64,000 nt of DNA. Source: Crossiella sp. SN42 (GTDB lineage Bacteria; Actinomycetota; Actinomycetes; Mycobacteriales; Pseudonocardiaceae). The stretch covers positions 124,001-188,000 of the forward strand of contig NZ_JAMHIV010000010.1 of NCBI RefSeq assembly GCF_023897065.1, given 5' to 3'. The notes beneath the pieces were generated by a model that was not told where the DNA came from, did no database searches, and was given only the letters and a program-made list of their open reading frames with translations. The stretch's first letter is position 1; each line of letters opens with the position of its first letter. Shown here piece after piece: positions 26,576 to 35,813 of the stretch. Made by a program: the position numbers and the translations under genes.

Positions 26576-29368
26576 ATGAGTCCCGTTGACCGCCGGTCAT
26601 TCCTGCGTGCCTCCGCACTGGCCGCCGCGAGCCCGGTGCTGCTGCCCTCGGGCGCGGCTGCCGCGCCTGCCGCGCCCGCGCCGCCCGCCGCGTGGCGGGT
26701 GCGGCCGTTCGCGCTCAAGGACGTCGCGCTGGGGGAGGGGATCTTCGCGGCCAAGCGGCGGCTGGTGCTCGACTACGGCCGCGGCTACGACCTCGACCGG
26801 CTGCTCCAGGTCTTCCGCGCCAACGCCGGGCTGGACACCCGCGGCGCGGTGGCCCCCGGCGGCTGGGAGGGCCTGGACGGGGAGGCCAACGGCAACCTGC
26901 GCGGGCACTACACCGGGCACTTCCTCAGCATGCTCAGCCAGGCCTACGGCAGCACCGGCGAGGCGGTCTACGCGGACAAGATCGACCAGGCGCTCGGCGC
27001 GCTGACCGAGGTGCGCGCGGCGCTGCGGCGGGATCCGGCGGTGCTCAGCGTGCCGGGCCGGTTCGGCCGGGCCATGGAGAACGTCCGCGGCTCGCACCAG
27101 TACCTCGACCTCCCGGCCACCGTGCTCGGCGGTGCGGCCGCGATCACGCTCTCGGTCTGGGTGCGGCTGACCCACCAGACCAACTGGGCCAGGGTGTTCG
27201 ACTTCGGCAACGGCACCGACCGCTACCTCTACCTGGCCGCGCGCAACGCCGACGGGGTGCCGCGCTTGGCCATCACGACTACTGGCGCGAGCGGTGAGCA
27301 GGCGGTCAACGGCACCGCGCCACTGCCGCTGAACCAGTGGAGCCACCTGGCCGTGACCATCGGCGGCGGCACCGCGACCTTGTACGTCAACGGGATCGCG
27401 GTGGGCAGGAACACCGGCCTGACCCTCAACCCCGCGGTGCTCGGTCCGCTGCGGAACAACTGGCTCGGCCGGTCGCAGTACCCGGATCCGGTGCTGGCAG
27501 CGGCTTTTGACGAGGTCAACATCTACTCCCGGGTGCTCACCGCGGCCGAGATCGGGCGCCTGCACCAGGTTCGGGCCGCCGAGTCACCGGCGGGTGCGGG
27601 TGATCTGGCCTCCTACGGCTTCGAGGAGACCGAGGGCGGGGTCTTCGCCGACGCCTCCGGGCGGGCGCGGCACGCCACCCTCCGACGCACCTGGGGCGGG
27701 CCCAGCCACCCCGGATTCCTCGCCGCCTACCCGGAAACGCAGTTCATCACGCTGGAGTCGATGACCCGGGGCGACTACTCCGTGGTGTGGGCGCCCTACT
27801 ACACCGCGCACAAGATCATGCAAGGTCTGCTCGACGCGCACCGGGAGACCGGCGACCGCCGCGCGCTGGACCTGGCCGCGGGCATGGCCGACTGGATGCA
27901 CTCCCGGCTGTCCAAGCTGCCGGCCGGCACCCTGCAACGGATGTGGGGCATCTTCTCCAGCGGCGAGTTCGGCGGCCTGGTGGAGTCGATCGTCGACCTG
28001 CACGCGATCACCGGCCGGGCCGAGCACCTGGCGCTGGCCAAGCTGTTCGACCTGAACCGCCTGATCGACTCCTGCGCGGCCGGCACCGACATCCTGGACG
28101 GGCTGCACGCCAACCAGCACATCCCGATCCTCACCGGGCTGCTCCGGCTGCACGACAGCACCGGGGAAGCGCGCTACCTGGCCGCGGCGAAGAACTTCTG
28201 GGGCATGGTGGTGCCGACGCGGATGTACAGCATCGGCGGCACCAGCACCGCGGAGTTCTGGCGCGCGCCCGGCGTGATCGCGGGCACGCTCAGCGGCAGC
28301 ACCGCCGAGACCTGCTGCGCCTACAACCTGCTCAAGCTCAGCCGGATGCTGTTCTGCCACCAGCAGGACCCGCGTTACATGGACTACTACGAGCGCGCGC
28401 TCTACAACCAGGTGCTCGGGTCCAAACAGGACAGAGCGGACGCGGAAAAGCCGTTGGTGACCTACTTCATCGGCCTGCTGCCCGGCCAGGTCCGCGACTA
28501 CACGCCGAAGGCGGGCACCACCTGCTGCGAGGGCACCGGGCTGGAAAGCGCCACCAAGTACCAGGACACGGTGTACCTCGCCAACGCCGAGAACACCGCC
28601 CTGTACGTCAACCTCTACAGCGCGTCCACGCTCACCTGGGCGGCCAAGGGCATCACCGTCACCCAGCGCACCGGCTACCCGGCCGAGCAGGGCTCGACGC
28701 TCACCATCAGCGGCAGCGGGAAGTTCGACCTGCGGCTGCGGGTGCCGGCCTGGGCCACGGACGGGTTCCGGGTCACGGTGAACAACCGGGCGGTGCGGCA
28801 GAACCCGGTGCCCGGCACGTACTTCTCGGTGTCCCGATCCTGGACCCACGGCGACACCGTCCGGATCGAGATCCCGTTCCGGCTGCGGGTCGAGCAGGCC
28901 CTTGATGACCCTTCGGTGCAGACCCTGTTCTACGGACCGGTCAACCTGGTGGCCAGGGACGCCCGGCAGAGCTGGCTGCGGTTCGGCCTCTACCGCAACT
29001 GCGGCCTCTCCGGCGACCTGCTGCCCAGCCTCACCCCGGTGCCGGGCAAGGCATTGCACTTCCGGCTGGACGGGGTGGAGCTCGCGCCGTTCTTCGAGGG
29101 CACCGAGGATCCGACGCACGTGTACTTCCAGCGCGCCGAACCGGAAGTGGTCTTCGGCGGCACCGGCTCCGGCATCGCCAACCCGGCCCGGCCCGACGGG
29201 CGCACGCTGCTGGACGAGATCTGGGCGGCCGCGCCCTTCGCGGACAAGGGAAAACTGGTCCAGCACGTGCGCGCGACCGCGGCGAGCTGGCGCGCCGCCG
29301 GGCTGCTCACCGCGGCCGCGGCGGCGAAGGTGGTGGACACGGCCGCGGCGGCCACCTACGCGAGGTAG
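26576..29368 (+). CDS. Tat-exported GH127 family enzyme (beta-L-arabinofuranosidase type, DUF1680) with LamG insertion
   Basis: The 930-residue protein has a twin-arginine signal (VDRRSFLRASALAAAS). The N-terminal GH127 part (VALGEGIFAAKRR, GHYTGHFLSM) is interrupted at about residues 155-375 by a LamG/concanavalin-like domain (ITLSVWVRLTH, ATLYVNGIAVG) and then resumes as an alpha-barrel. The four residues equivalent to the zinc site of the characterised GH127 arabinofuranosidase HypBA1 are present: E578 and C580 in AETCCAY, and C650/C651 in TTCCEGTG, one of which is the cysteine nucleophile. It should release L-arabinose from plant arabinosides or arabinans outside the cell, which fits the araDA operon in this window. 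The ATG follows GTGGAG. Confidence 0.9.
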   Translation: MSPVDRRSFLRASALAAASPVLLPSGAAAAPAAPAPPAAWRVRPFALKDVALGEGIFAAKRRLVLDYGRGYDLDRLLQVFRANAGLDTRGAVAPGGWEGLDGEANGNLRGHYTGHFLSMLSQAYGSTGEAVYADKIDQALGALTEVRAALRRDPAVLSVPGRFGRAMENVRGSHQYLDLPATVLGGAAAITLSVWVRLTHQTNWARVFDFGNGTDRYLYLAARNADGVPRLAITTTGASGEQAVNGTAPLPLNQWSHLAVTIGGGTATLYVNGIAVGRNTGLTLNPAVLGPLRNNWLGRSQYPDPVLAAAFDEVNIYSRVLTAAEIGRLHQVRAAESPAGAGDLASYGFEETEGGVFADASGRARHATLRRTWGGPSHPGFLAAYPETQFITLESMTRGDYSVVWAPYYTAHKIMQGLLDAHRETGDRRALDLAAGMADWMHSRLSKLPAGTLQRMWGIFSSGEFGGLVESIVDLHAITGRAEHLALAKLFDLNRLIDSCAAGTDILDGLHANQHIPILTGLLRLHDSTGEARYLAAAKNFWGMVVPTRMYSIGGTSTAEFWRAPGVIAGTLSGSTAETCCAYNLLKLSRMLFCHQQDPRYMDYYERALYNQVLGSKQDRADAEKPLVTYFIGLLPGQVRDYTPKAGTTCCEGTGLESATKYQDTVYLANAENTALYVNLYSASTLTWAAKGITVTQRTGYPAEQGSTLTISGSGKFDLRLRVPAWATDGFRVTVNNRAVRQNPVPGTYFSVSRSWTHGDTVRIEIPFRLRVEQALDDPSVQTLFYGPVNLVARDARQSWLRFGLYRNCGLSGDLLPSLTPVPGKALHFRLDGVELAPFFEGTEDPTHVYFQRAEPEVVFGGTGSGIANPARPDGRTLLDEIWAAAPFADKGKLVQHVRATAASWRAAGLLTAAAAAKVVDTAAAATYAR

Positions 29369-29385
29369 TGCGGCCCTGACCGGGA

Positions 29386-29419
29386 GGGGTGGTGGCCGGC
29401 CGCGAGCGGCCACCACCCC
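29386..29419. terminator. Bidirectional hairpin between GH127 and GH6 genes
   Basis: GGGGTGGTGGCCG (29386-29398) is exactly complementary to 29407-29419, with an 8-nt loop. It lies between two convergent stop codons and can end both transcripts. Confidence 0.7.
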
Positions 29420-29431
29420 GACCCCCTCTTC

Positions 29432-30811
29432 TCAGGCAGGCACTGCGGGATGGGCGTTGCGGACCAGCATGGTGAACTGGTCGTGGAACCAGTGCCCGGC
29501 CAGCGGTGAGTCCGGCAGGGCCCCGGTCTTGTGGCCGCCCGCGTTCGGCGGCACGAACTCCGGGTCGCACATGGGGTCCGGCTTCTTGCCCTCCGGATTC
29601 TGGATGTCCTTGCTCGCGCCGTCGGACTCACCCGGCGGCTTGATCCAGACCAGTGCGTCCAGGTGCGGCTGGCCCTGGGGCTTCGCCTGCGGGGGCAGGC
29701 CCAGGCCGGTGGCGCTGACGTTGCACCACAGGCCGCGGTGCGCTCGTCTGTCTACTTTGGACTCGGTGACGTAGGTGTCCAGGTCGGTGCTGGTGCTGGG
29801 GCCGCTCGGGCGGTTCGGGCCGCCCCAGCCGTTGCGGCCGGTGTCCACCAGCATGCCGATGCCCTCGGGCCAGCCCTGGGCGCGGAAGGCGGCGTGCAGG
29901 GCGGCGGTGAAGTCGGCCTCGTCGAAGTTCGGGTTCCACTCGAAGTACTTCGCCGAGCGCACCGGCGCCCCGCCGACGGGCAGGCTTGGATCGGGCAGGT
30001 GCGGTTCGGCCAACGGGGTGTAGTTCGACACGTTGGTCACGAATCCGTCCACACTGGACAGTCCGGCGGCGGTGCCCCGGATGGTGTCGGTGTAGAGCGC
30101 CACGGTGTCGCGCAGGTTGGTGTCCCAGCCGAGCCAGCCGGAGTGCGCGATGTCCAGGTAGTTGTAGACGTTGGGGATCGCGTGCAGCTTGTTCACCGCG
30201 TAGCGGACCGCGTCCACGTAGATGCCGCTGGCCTTGGCCTGCGCGCACTCCGGGTCGGCCTGGTTGGTGGCCAGGTTGGGCAGGCCGTCCGGCTCGATCA
30301 CCGCGACGATCCGGATGCCCGCGTACTTCGGGTTGCGGAAGGTGCGGGCGATGACGTCGATGTACTCGCGCTGGTAGCGGGCCAGTCCGGCCGCGGACAG
30401 TGGCAGCTCGCCGCTGGAGGCCAGCGCGGCGCAGTCCCGGCCGGGCAGGTCGTAGATGACGAACGTGGCGGTGATCGGCCTGCCCGGCTTCTTCTGCGCC
30501 AGCGCGGCGTCCAGGTGGCCCTTGAGGCTGCGCCGGCCGCCGTTGGGCTTGCCGCCGTGGATGGCCGCGATCCGGTCCAGCCACACCGCGGTCGGATAGG
30601 TCTTGACGGTGGCCATCTTGGCCCTGAGCGCGGGGTCGGCGGTCTTGGCGATCGAGGTGTCCACCAGTGCCGCGTAGTCCGGGTTGCGGTAGCTGGTGGC
30701 GCCCGCGAACGGGTTGTCGGCGTGCGGCCAGGCCGGGGTGGCCTCAGCCGCGACCGCGACCGGGGCGGTCACGGCCAGGGCCGCGACCAGTGCCAAGGCT
30801 AGTTTTCGCAA
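29432..30811 (-). CDS. Secreted GH6 cellulase (cellobiohydrolase type), no binding module
   Basis: The 459-residue protein has a signal peptide ending near VAVAAEA and then a single GH6 domain. Catalytic carboxylates are visible at D126 in DLPGRDCAAL and D175 in VIEPDGLPNL, the positions of the two essential aspartates of the family. The length of the catalytic domain (about 430 residues) and the motif WIKPPGESDG near the end favour the loop-rich exo-acting (cellobiohydrolase, Cel6B-like) type over endoglucanases, which are about 290 residues. It carries no CBM, unlike its neighbour at 32073. Translation starts at TTG 30811 behind CTGGAG. A CebR-type operator at 30848-30861 sits 37 bp upstream. 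Confidence 0.92.
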   Translation of the reverse strand: MRKLALALVAALAVTAPVAVAAEATPAWPHADNPFAGATSYRNPDYAALVDTSIAKTADPALRAKMATVKTYPTAVWLDRIAAIHGGKPNGGRRSLKGHLDAALAQKKPGRPITATFVIYDLPGRDCAALASSGELPLSAAGLARYQREYIDVIARTFRNPKYAGIRIVAVIEPDGLPNLATNQADPECAQAKASGIYVDAVRYAVNKLHAIPNVYNYLDIAHSGWLGWDTNLRDTVALYTDTIRGTAAGLSSVDGFVTNVSNYTPLAEPHLPDPSLPVGGAPVRSAKYFEWNPNFDEADFTAALHAAFRAQGWPEGIGMLVDTGRNGWGGPNRPSGPSTSTDLDTYVTESKVDRRAHRGLWCNVSATGLGLPPQAKPQGQPHLDALVWIKPPGESDGASKDIQNPEGKKPDPMCDPEFVPPNAGGHKTGALPDSPLAGHWFHDQFTMLVRNAHPAVPA

Positions 30812-30847
30812 CGGGATGCTCCAGGAGTGGCAGGGGTGTGGTTATTC

Positions 30848-30861
30848 TGGGAGCGCTTCCA
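30848..30861. promoter_or_regulatory. CebR-type operator (one mismatch) between divergent GH6 and GH5 genes
   Basis: TGGGAGCGCTTCCA differs by one base from the CebR operator TGGGAGCGCTCCCA. It lies 37 bp before the GH6 start and 96 bp before the mannanase start and may repress both. Confidence 0.8.
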
Positions 30862-30956
30862 GTTCCAGCCGACTGTAACGGCGTCTGCCGCCGGATGTGA
30901 ATGCCGGGTAACGAGAATCCGGGGCGGCAGACCCGATCGGACTAGTGAGGTGGATC

Positions 30957-31949
30957 ATGCGATTAACGAAATCCCTGGTGGGCACGGTCTTGTTGAGCCT
31001 GCTCGCCTGCCTGTTCCTGACCGGGCCCGCGCACGCGGCCACCGGCTTCACCGTGCGCGAGGGCAGGCTGCACGACGCCAACGGCACGGAGTTCGTGCTG
31101 CGCGGGGTGAACCACGCGCACACCTGGTACCCGCAGCGGTTCAACTCGCTCGCGCACATTTCCGCGCTCGGCGCCAACTCGGCGCGGGTGGTGCTCAGCA
31201 GCGGCGACCGCTGGACCCGCAACGACACCGCCGACGTGACCAAGGTGGTCGCGGAGTGCAAGCGGCAGAAGCTGGTGTGCGTGCTGGAGGTGCACGACAC
31301 CACCGGCTACGGCGAACAGGCCGGCGCGGTCACCCTGGACCGGGCCGCGGACTACTGGCTGAGCATCCGGGAGGCGCTGCGCGGCCAGGAAGCCTTCGTC
31401 ATCATCAACATCGGCAACGAGCCGCACGGCAACAACGGCTACCAGCGCTGGAGCGCGGACACCCGGGGCGCGATCGCCAAGCTGCGCGGGGCCGGACTGC
31501 GGCACACGATCATGGTGGACGCGCCGAACTGGGGCCAGGACTGGTCGTTCACCATGCGGGACGGCGCGGGCGCGGTCTTCGCCGCGGACCCGTTGCGCAA
31601 CACCGTGTTCAGCGTGCACATGTACGGGGTGTACAACACCGCGGCCAAGGTCTCGGACTACCTCGGCCGCTTCCTGGCCGCCCGGCTGCCGATCGTGGTG
31701 GGCGAGTTCGGCCACTTCCACTCCGACGGCGACCCGGACGAGAACGCGATCCTCGCCTACAGCCAGGCCAACCGGATCGGCTACCTGGGCTGGTCCTGGA
31801 GCGGCAACAGCGCTGACGTGGGCTATCTGGACATGGCAACCAACTTCGACCCGGCCCAGCTGACCAGCTGGGGACAGCGGATCTTCCACGGCCCCAACGG
31901 GATCAAGCAGACCGCGAAACGGGCCACGGTGTTCGGCAGGGCGGCCTGA
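30957..31949 (+). CDS. Secreted GH5 subfamily 8 endo-beta-1,4-mannanase
   Basis: The 330-residue protein has a signal peptide cleaved after PAHA (residue 27). The mature start, a Gly-Phe-Thr-Val-Arg-Glu-Gly run leading to NGTEFVLRGVNHAHTWYP, is the signature of actinomycete GH5_8 mannanases. The acid/base glutamate is E155 in IGNEPHGNN and the nucleophile is E250 in VVGEFGHFH. It should hydrolyse mannan and glucomannan backbones outside the cell. Many relatives have a C-terminal CBM; this one ends right after the barrel. The ATG follows GAGGTGG. The promoter region is shared with the divergent GH6 gene and holds a CebR-type operator, which places mannan use under cellulose control. Confidence 0.92.
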   Translation: MRLTKSLVGTVLLSLLACLFLTGPAHAATGFTVREGRLHDANGTEFVLRGVNHAHTWYPQRFNSLAHISALGANSARVVLSSGDRWTRNDTADVTKVVAECKRQKLVCVLEVHDTTGYGEQAGAVTLDRAADYWLSIREALRGQEAFVIINIGNEPHGNNGYQRWSADTRGAIAKLRGAGLRHTIMVDAPNWGQDWSFTMRDGAGAVFAADPLRNTVFSVHMYGVYNTAAKVSDYLGRFLAARLPIVVGEFGHFHSDGDPDENAILAYSQANRIGYLGWSWSGNSADVGYLDMATNFDPAQLTSWGQRIFHGPNGIKQTAKRATVFGRAA

Positions 31950-32014
31950 CCGCCGTGGGAGCCGCCAGGACGAATGTCTGTACACACGTTGGCACCCGGG
32001 TTAGTATCCGAAAC

Positions 32015-32028
32015 TGGGAGCGCTCCCA
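32015..32028. promoter_or_regulatory. CebR-type operator (perfect) before CBM2-GH6 gene
   Basis: A perfect TGGGAGCGCTCCCA palindrome ends 44 bp before the ATG of the CBM2-GH6 cellulase gene. Confidence 0.88.
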
Positions 32029-32072
32029 GAAAGCCCCCCTGTGATCGCTCAGCGACGAGCGGAGGAACCGCA

Positions 32073-33803
32073 ATGAGGTTCAAATCCCTGTTGACGAACT
32101 TACGAACGGGCCGCGGTCTACGCGGCTCGGCCGCGGGTCTGGCGGCGGTGCTGACCGCCACGACCTTCGGCACGGTGCTCGCCGCCCCCTCGGCCAGCGC
32201 CGCGCCCGCCTGCAAGGTCGACTACAGCGTGAACGACTGGGGCAGTGGCTTCACCGCCCGAGTCAAGATCAACAATCTCGGTGACGCGATCCCCAGCTGG
32301 ACGCTGGGCTTCGCCTTCCCCGGCAACCAGCGGCTGTCCCAGGGCTGGAGTGCCAACTGGTCCCAGGCCACCGACAGCCCCAACGTGACCGCGACCGGCA
32401 ACGGATCCCTGGGCACCGGGGCCTCGGTGGAGATCGGCTTCAACGCCACCTACTCCGGCAGTAACCAGGCCCCGGCCAGCTTCACGCTCAACGGCAACGC
32501 CTGCACCGGCGAGCCGACCGAGCCGCCGCCGGGCGGGAGCAAGGAGAACAACCCCTACACCGGCGCCGACGTGTACGTGAACCCGGACTGGGCGGCCAAG
32601 GTGCGCGCCGAGCCCGGTGGCAGCCGCATCGCGAACCAGCCGACCGGTGTCTGGATGGACCGCATCGCGGCGATCAACGGCACCCCCGGCGCCAGGGGGC
32701 TGGTCAGCCACCTCGACGAAGCGGTACGGCAGGACGCGGCGAACGGCGCGCGGCCCCTTGCGGTCCAGCTGGTGATCTACAACCTGCCGGGCCGGGACTG
32801 TGCGGCGCTGGCCTCCAACGGTGAGCTCAAACCGGACGAGATCGGCCGCTACCGCAGCGAGTACATCGACCCCATCGCCGCGATCCTGGCCAGGCGTGCC
32901 TACGCCGGCCTGCGCATCGTGACGGTGATCGAAATCGACTCCCTGCCGAACCTGGTCACCAACGTCAGCCCCCGGCCGACCGCCACGCCGCAGTGCGACA
33001 CGATGAAGGCCAACGGCAACTACGTCAATGGCGTGGGCTACGCGCTGAACAAGCTCGGCGACATCCCGAACGTGCACAACTACGTCGACGCCGGGCATCA
33101 CGGCTGGATCGGCTGGGACGACAACTTCGACGCGACCGTGCAGCTGATGTGCCAGGCGGCCAACGCCTCCGGGGCCACCCCGGCCGACGTGAGCGGCTTC
33201 ATCGCCAACACGGCCAACTACAGCGCGCTGTCCGAGCCGTTCTTCAAAGCCGACACCGTGGTCGGCGGCAGGCCGGTGCGCGAAACCACGAAGTGGGTCG
33301 ACTGGAACCGCTACGTCGACGAGGTGACCTTCGCACAGGCCTTCCGGGCCAGGGCCGCCGCGCAGTGCTTCGGCCCGAACATCGGCATGCTCATCGACAC
33401 CGCGCGCAACGGCTGGGGCGGCCCCAACCGCCCGACCGCGGCGAGCACCTCCACCGACCCGAACACCTTCGTCAACCAGTCCCGCGTCGACCGGCGCATC
33501 CACCTCGGCAACTGGTGCAACCAGTCCGGGGCCGGCCTCGGCGAGCGGCCGAAGGCCAACCCCGGTCCCGCCGGGATCGACGCCTACGTCTGGATGAAGC
33601 CGCCGGGTGAGTCCGACGGCTCCAGCAAGTACATCCAGAACAACGAGGGCAAGGGCTTCGACCGGATGTGCGACCCGACCTACCCCGGCAACATCCGTAA
33701 CGGCAACAACATGTCCGGTGCACTCGGCAACGCGCCGCTGTCGGGGCACTGGTTCTCCGCGCAACTGCAGGAGCTCATGCGCAACGCCTACCCGGCGCTG
33801 TGA
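32073..33803 (+). CDS. Secreted CBM2-GH6 exocellulase
   Basis: The 576-residue protein has a long signal peptide (cleavage near SASAAPA, residue 45), an N-terminal CBM2 with the usual end cysteines at about residues 47 and 144 (ACKVDYSVNDWGSGF to NGNACTGE), a short Pro-rich linker (TEPPPGGSK) and a GH6 catalytic domain from about residue 158. D242 in NLPGRDCAAL and D289 in VIEIDSLPNL are the catalytic aspartates. N-terminal CBM2 plus a 420-residue GH6 domain is the architecture of Thermobifida Cel6B-type exocellulases that attack the non-reducing ends of cellulose. It should work with the GH48 enzyme, which attacks reducing ends. The ATG follows GCGGAGGAA. Confidence 0.94.
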   Translation: MRFKSLLTNLRTGRGLRGSAAGLAAVLTATTFGTVLAAPSASAAPACKVDYSVNDWGSGFTARVKINNLGDAIPSWTLGFAFPGNQRLSQGWSANWSQATDSPNVTATGNGSLGTGASVEIGFNATYSGSNQAPASFTLNGNACTGEPTEPPPGGSKENNPYTGADVYVNPDWAAKVRAEPGGSRIANQPTGVWMDRIAAINGTPGARGLVSHLDEAVRQDAANGARPLAVQLVIYNLPGRDCAALASNGELKPDEIGRYRSEYIDPIAAILARRAYAGLRIVTVIEIDSLPNLVTNVSPRPTATPQCDTMKANGNYVNGVGYALNKLGDIPNVHNYVDAGHHGWIGWDDNFDATVQLMCQAANASGATPADVSGFIANTANYSALSEPFFKADTVVGGRPVRETTKWVDWNRYVDEVTFAQAFRARAAAQCFGPNIGMLIDTARNGWGGPNRPTAASTSTDPNTFVNQSRVDRRIHLGNWCNQSGAGLGERPKANPGPAGIDAYVWMKPPGESDGSSKYIQNNEGKGFDRMCDPTYPGNIRNGNNMSGALGNAPLSGHWFSAQLQELMRNAYPAL

Positions 33804-33820
33804 CCGCCTCCAGGTGAATC

Positions 33821-33860
33821 CGGAATGCCGTCCCCGCAGTGTCGCGGGGGCGGCATTCCG
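33821..33860 (+). terminator. Strong hairpin after the CBM2-GH6 gene
   Basis: Seventeen bases (33821-33837) pair with 33844-33860, with one G-U pair and a 6-nt loop, 17 bp after the stop codon. Confidence 0.75.
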
Positions 33861-33958
33861 CCGTTCCAGGCCTGCTCGTGGCCTGAAGCTGCCAATGGAT
33901 GGTTGCTCGCCGGGTGGCTTGCGCTACGGTCCGGGCACGTCTCCCTTCGGAGGGAAGC

Positions 33959-34312
33959 ATGAGCTACCACGAACGACTGGCCGAACTGGTCGCCAAGCGG
34001 GCGGCGCCGCACCTGGAGCCGGGCGAGCAGATCCAGACGGGATTCATCGCGCTGACCGGTTCGTGGATCTTCACCGTGCCGGCGGCGACGGTCGTGGCCA
34101 CCGATCGCGCGATCCTGGTCGTGGGCCGCGACGGCGTCCAGCGCCTGCCCCGCGACGTCCGCTTCGGCGAGCCGACCGGGATGTACCACCAGATCGAGCT
34201 TGACCGTACGTACAAGGTGCACCGGCAGTACTACCCGGAGCTCACCGCCGCCGACCGGGCACTGAGCGAAATGCGGAACCGCGGCAACCTGCCGGAGAGC
34301 GAACAGCCCTGA
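33959..34312 (+). CDS. Small PH-domain-like protein of unknown function
   Basis: The 117-residue product has no signal or membrane segment. The pattern LEPGEQIQTGFIALTGSW, then a TDRAILVVGRDGVQRLPRDVRF strand-turn series, resembles bacterial PH-like domains (bPH group), in which short beta strands carry charged turns. The resemblance is by eye and the call is tentative. The ATG follows GGAGGGAAGC. It is flanked by strong hairpins on both sides, so it is a separate single-gene transcript inside the cellulase island and need not be related to polysaccharide use. Confidence 0.7.
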   Translation: MSYHERLAELVAKRAAPHLEPGEQIQTGFIALTGSWIFTVPAATVVATDRAILVVGRDGVQRLPRDVRFGEPTGMYHQIELDRTYKVHRQYYPELTAADRALSEMRNRGNLPESEQP

Positions 34313-34333
34313 CCCCGGCTCACTCGCACGACA

Positions 34334-34389
34334 ACCGCCAGCCCACCGGCGTCCCCTGCACCCGCTGGTGACGTCGATGGGCTGGCGGT
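34334..34389. terminator. Bidirectional hairpin between PH-like gene and bglC
   Basis: ACCGCCAGCCCA (34334-34345) and its exact complement (34378-34389) enclose a 32-nt loop between two convergent genes. Confidence 0.55.
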
Positions 34390-34409
34390 CGGTCAGTTGC
34401 CTGGAGCGA

Positions 34410-35810
34410 TCACGCCTGCTCGGCGGTCAGCCCGTTCTGCCTGATCACCTGCGAGTAGTAGTGCGCGCTGCGCTTCGGCGTGCGGACCTGGGTCTGGTAG
34501 TCCACGTGCACCAGGCCGAACCGCTTGGCATAGCCCTCGGCCCACTCGAAGTTGTCCAGCAGCGACCAGCTGAAGTACCCGCGCAGGTCGGCCCCGGCCT
34601 GGATGGCCTCGTGCGCCGCGCGCAGGTGACCGTCCAGATAGGACACCCGGTCGGTGTCCTCGATCTGGCCGTCGCCGTTGGGCTTGTCCGGCCAGGCCGA
34701 GCCGTTCTCGGTGATGTAGAGCGGCAGCGGCGGGTACTCGGTGTGCAGCCGGGTGAGCACCTCGGTGAGCCCGGAGGCCTGGATCTCCCAGTTCATGTCC
34801 GTGCGCGGCAGGCCCCTGCTGGGGAAGCGCACGTGTTCGGCGCCGATCCAGGTGGTGGGGCCGTCGGCGGGCTCGGTGGACGCGCCGGAGACGTGCAGGC
34901 TGCTGTAGTAGTTGACGCCCAGCAGGTCCAGCGGCGCGCCGATCAGGTCCAGGTCGCCGTCCTGGATGTGGCTGGACAACCCGAAGGGCTCCAGGTCGGC
35001 GAGCACGTCCTCGGGGTACTCCCCGCGCAGCACCGGGTCGAGGAAGATCCGGTTCTGCAGGCCGTCGACCCTGCGGACCGCCTCCAGGTCGGCTTCGGAA
35101 GCGGGGTCGGCGGGGTGCACCGGGTACAGGTTGAGCGTGATCCCGGCCTTGGCCTCGGGCGCGGCCTCCCTGATCGCTTGCACGCCGAGGCCGTGCGCCA
35201 GGTGCAGGTGGTGCACGGCGGCCACGGTGGCGTGCGGGTCGGTGCGGCCGGGGGCGTGCCTGCCCGAGGCGTAGCCGACGAAGGAGGAGCAGTAGGGCTC
35301 GTTGAGCGTGGTCCAGAACGGCACCCGGTCGCCGAGCGCGCCGACCACGGTCTGGGCGTACTCGCCGAAGCGGTAGGCGGTGTCCCGGTTCGCCCAGCCG
35401 CCGCGCTCCTCCAGCGCCTGCGGCAGGTCCCAGTGGTAGAGGGTGATCCACGGGGTGATCTGCCTGGCCAGCAGCTCGTCCACCAGGCGCTGGTAGAAGT
35501 CCAGGCCCGCCGGGTTGACCGGGCCGCCGTCCGGCCGGATCCGCGGCCAGGCCGTGGAGAACCGGTAGGCGCGCAGGCCGAGGTCGGCCATCAGCGCGAC
35601 GTCCTCGCGCATCCGTCGGTAGTGGTCGGTGGCCGGTTCGCCGGTGTCGCCGTTGTGCACCTTGCCGGGGGTACGGCAGAAGGCGTCCCAGATCGAGTCG
35701 GTTCGACCGTCCACAGTGGTCGATCCTTCGATCTGGAAGGCCGCGGTGGCCGCGCCCCACAGGAATCCCGGTGGGAACGCCAGCTCGACGGCGTGGTCAG
35801 ATACGTGCAC
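34410..35810 (-). CDS. bglC: GH1 beta-glucosidase of the cellodextrin operon
   Basis: The 466-residue cytoplasmic enzyme lacks a signal peptide. It begins with FPPGFLWGAATAAFQIEG and has the acid/base E171 in TTLNEP and the nucleophile E368 in YITENGSA, the two GH1 signatures. It should cleave imported cellobiose and cellodextrins to glucose. It is the last gene of the cebE-cebF-cebG-bglC operon, with only 3 bp separating its GTG start from the permease stop. In Streptomyces the same order is controlled by CebR, whose inducer is cellobiose, so this enzyme also removes the inducer. Confidence 0.95.
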   Translation of the reverse strand: MHVSDHAVELAFPPGFLWGAATAAFQIEGSTTVDGRTDSIWDAFCRTPGKVHNGDTGEPATDHYRRMREDVALMADLGLRAYRFSTAWPRIRPDGGPVNPAGLDFYQRLVDELLARQITPWITLYHWDLPQALEERGGWANRDTAYRFGEYAQTVVGALGDRVPFWTTLNEPYCSSFVGYASGRHAPGRTDPHATVAAVHHLHLAHGLGVQAIREAAPEAKAGITLNLYPVHPADPASEADLEAVRRVDGLQNRIFLDPVLRGEYPEDVLADLEPFGLSSHIQDGDLDLIGAPLDLLGVNYYSSLHVSGASTEPADGPTTWIGAEHVRFPSRGLPRTDMNWEIQASGLTEVLTRLHTEYPPLPLYITENGSAWPDKPNGDGQIEDTDRVSYLDGHLRAAHEAIQAGADLRGYFSWSLLDNFEWAEGYAKRFGLVHVDYQTQVRTPKRSAHYYSQVIRQNGLTAEQA

Positions 35811-35813
35811 TCG

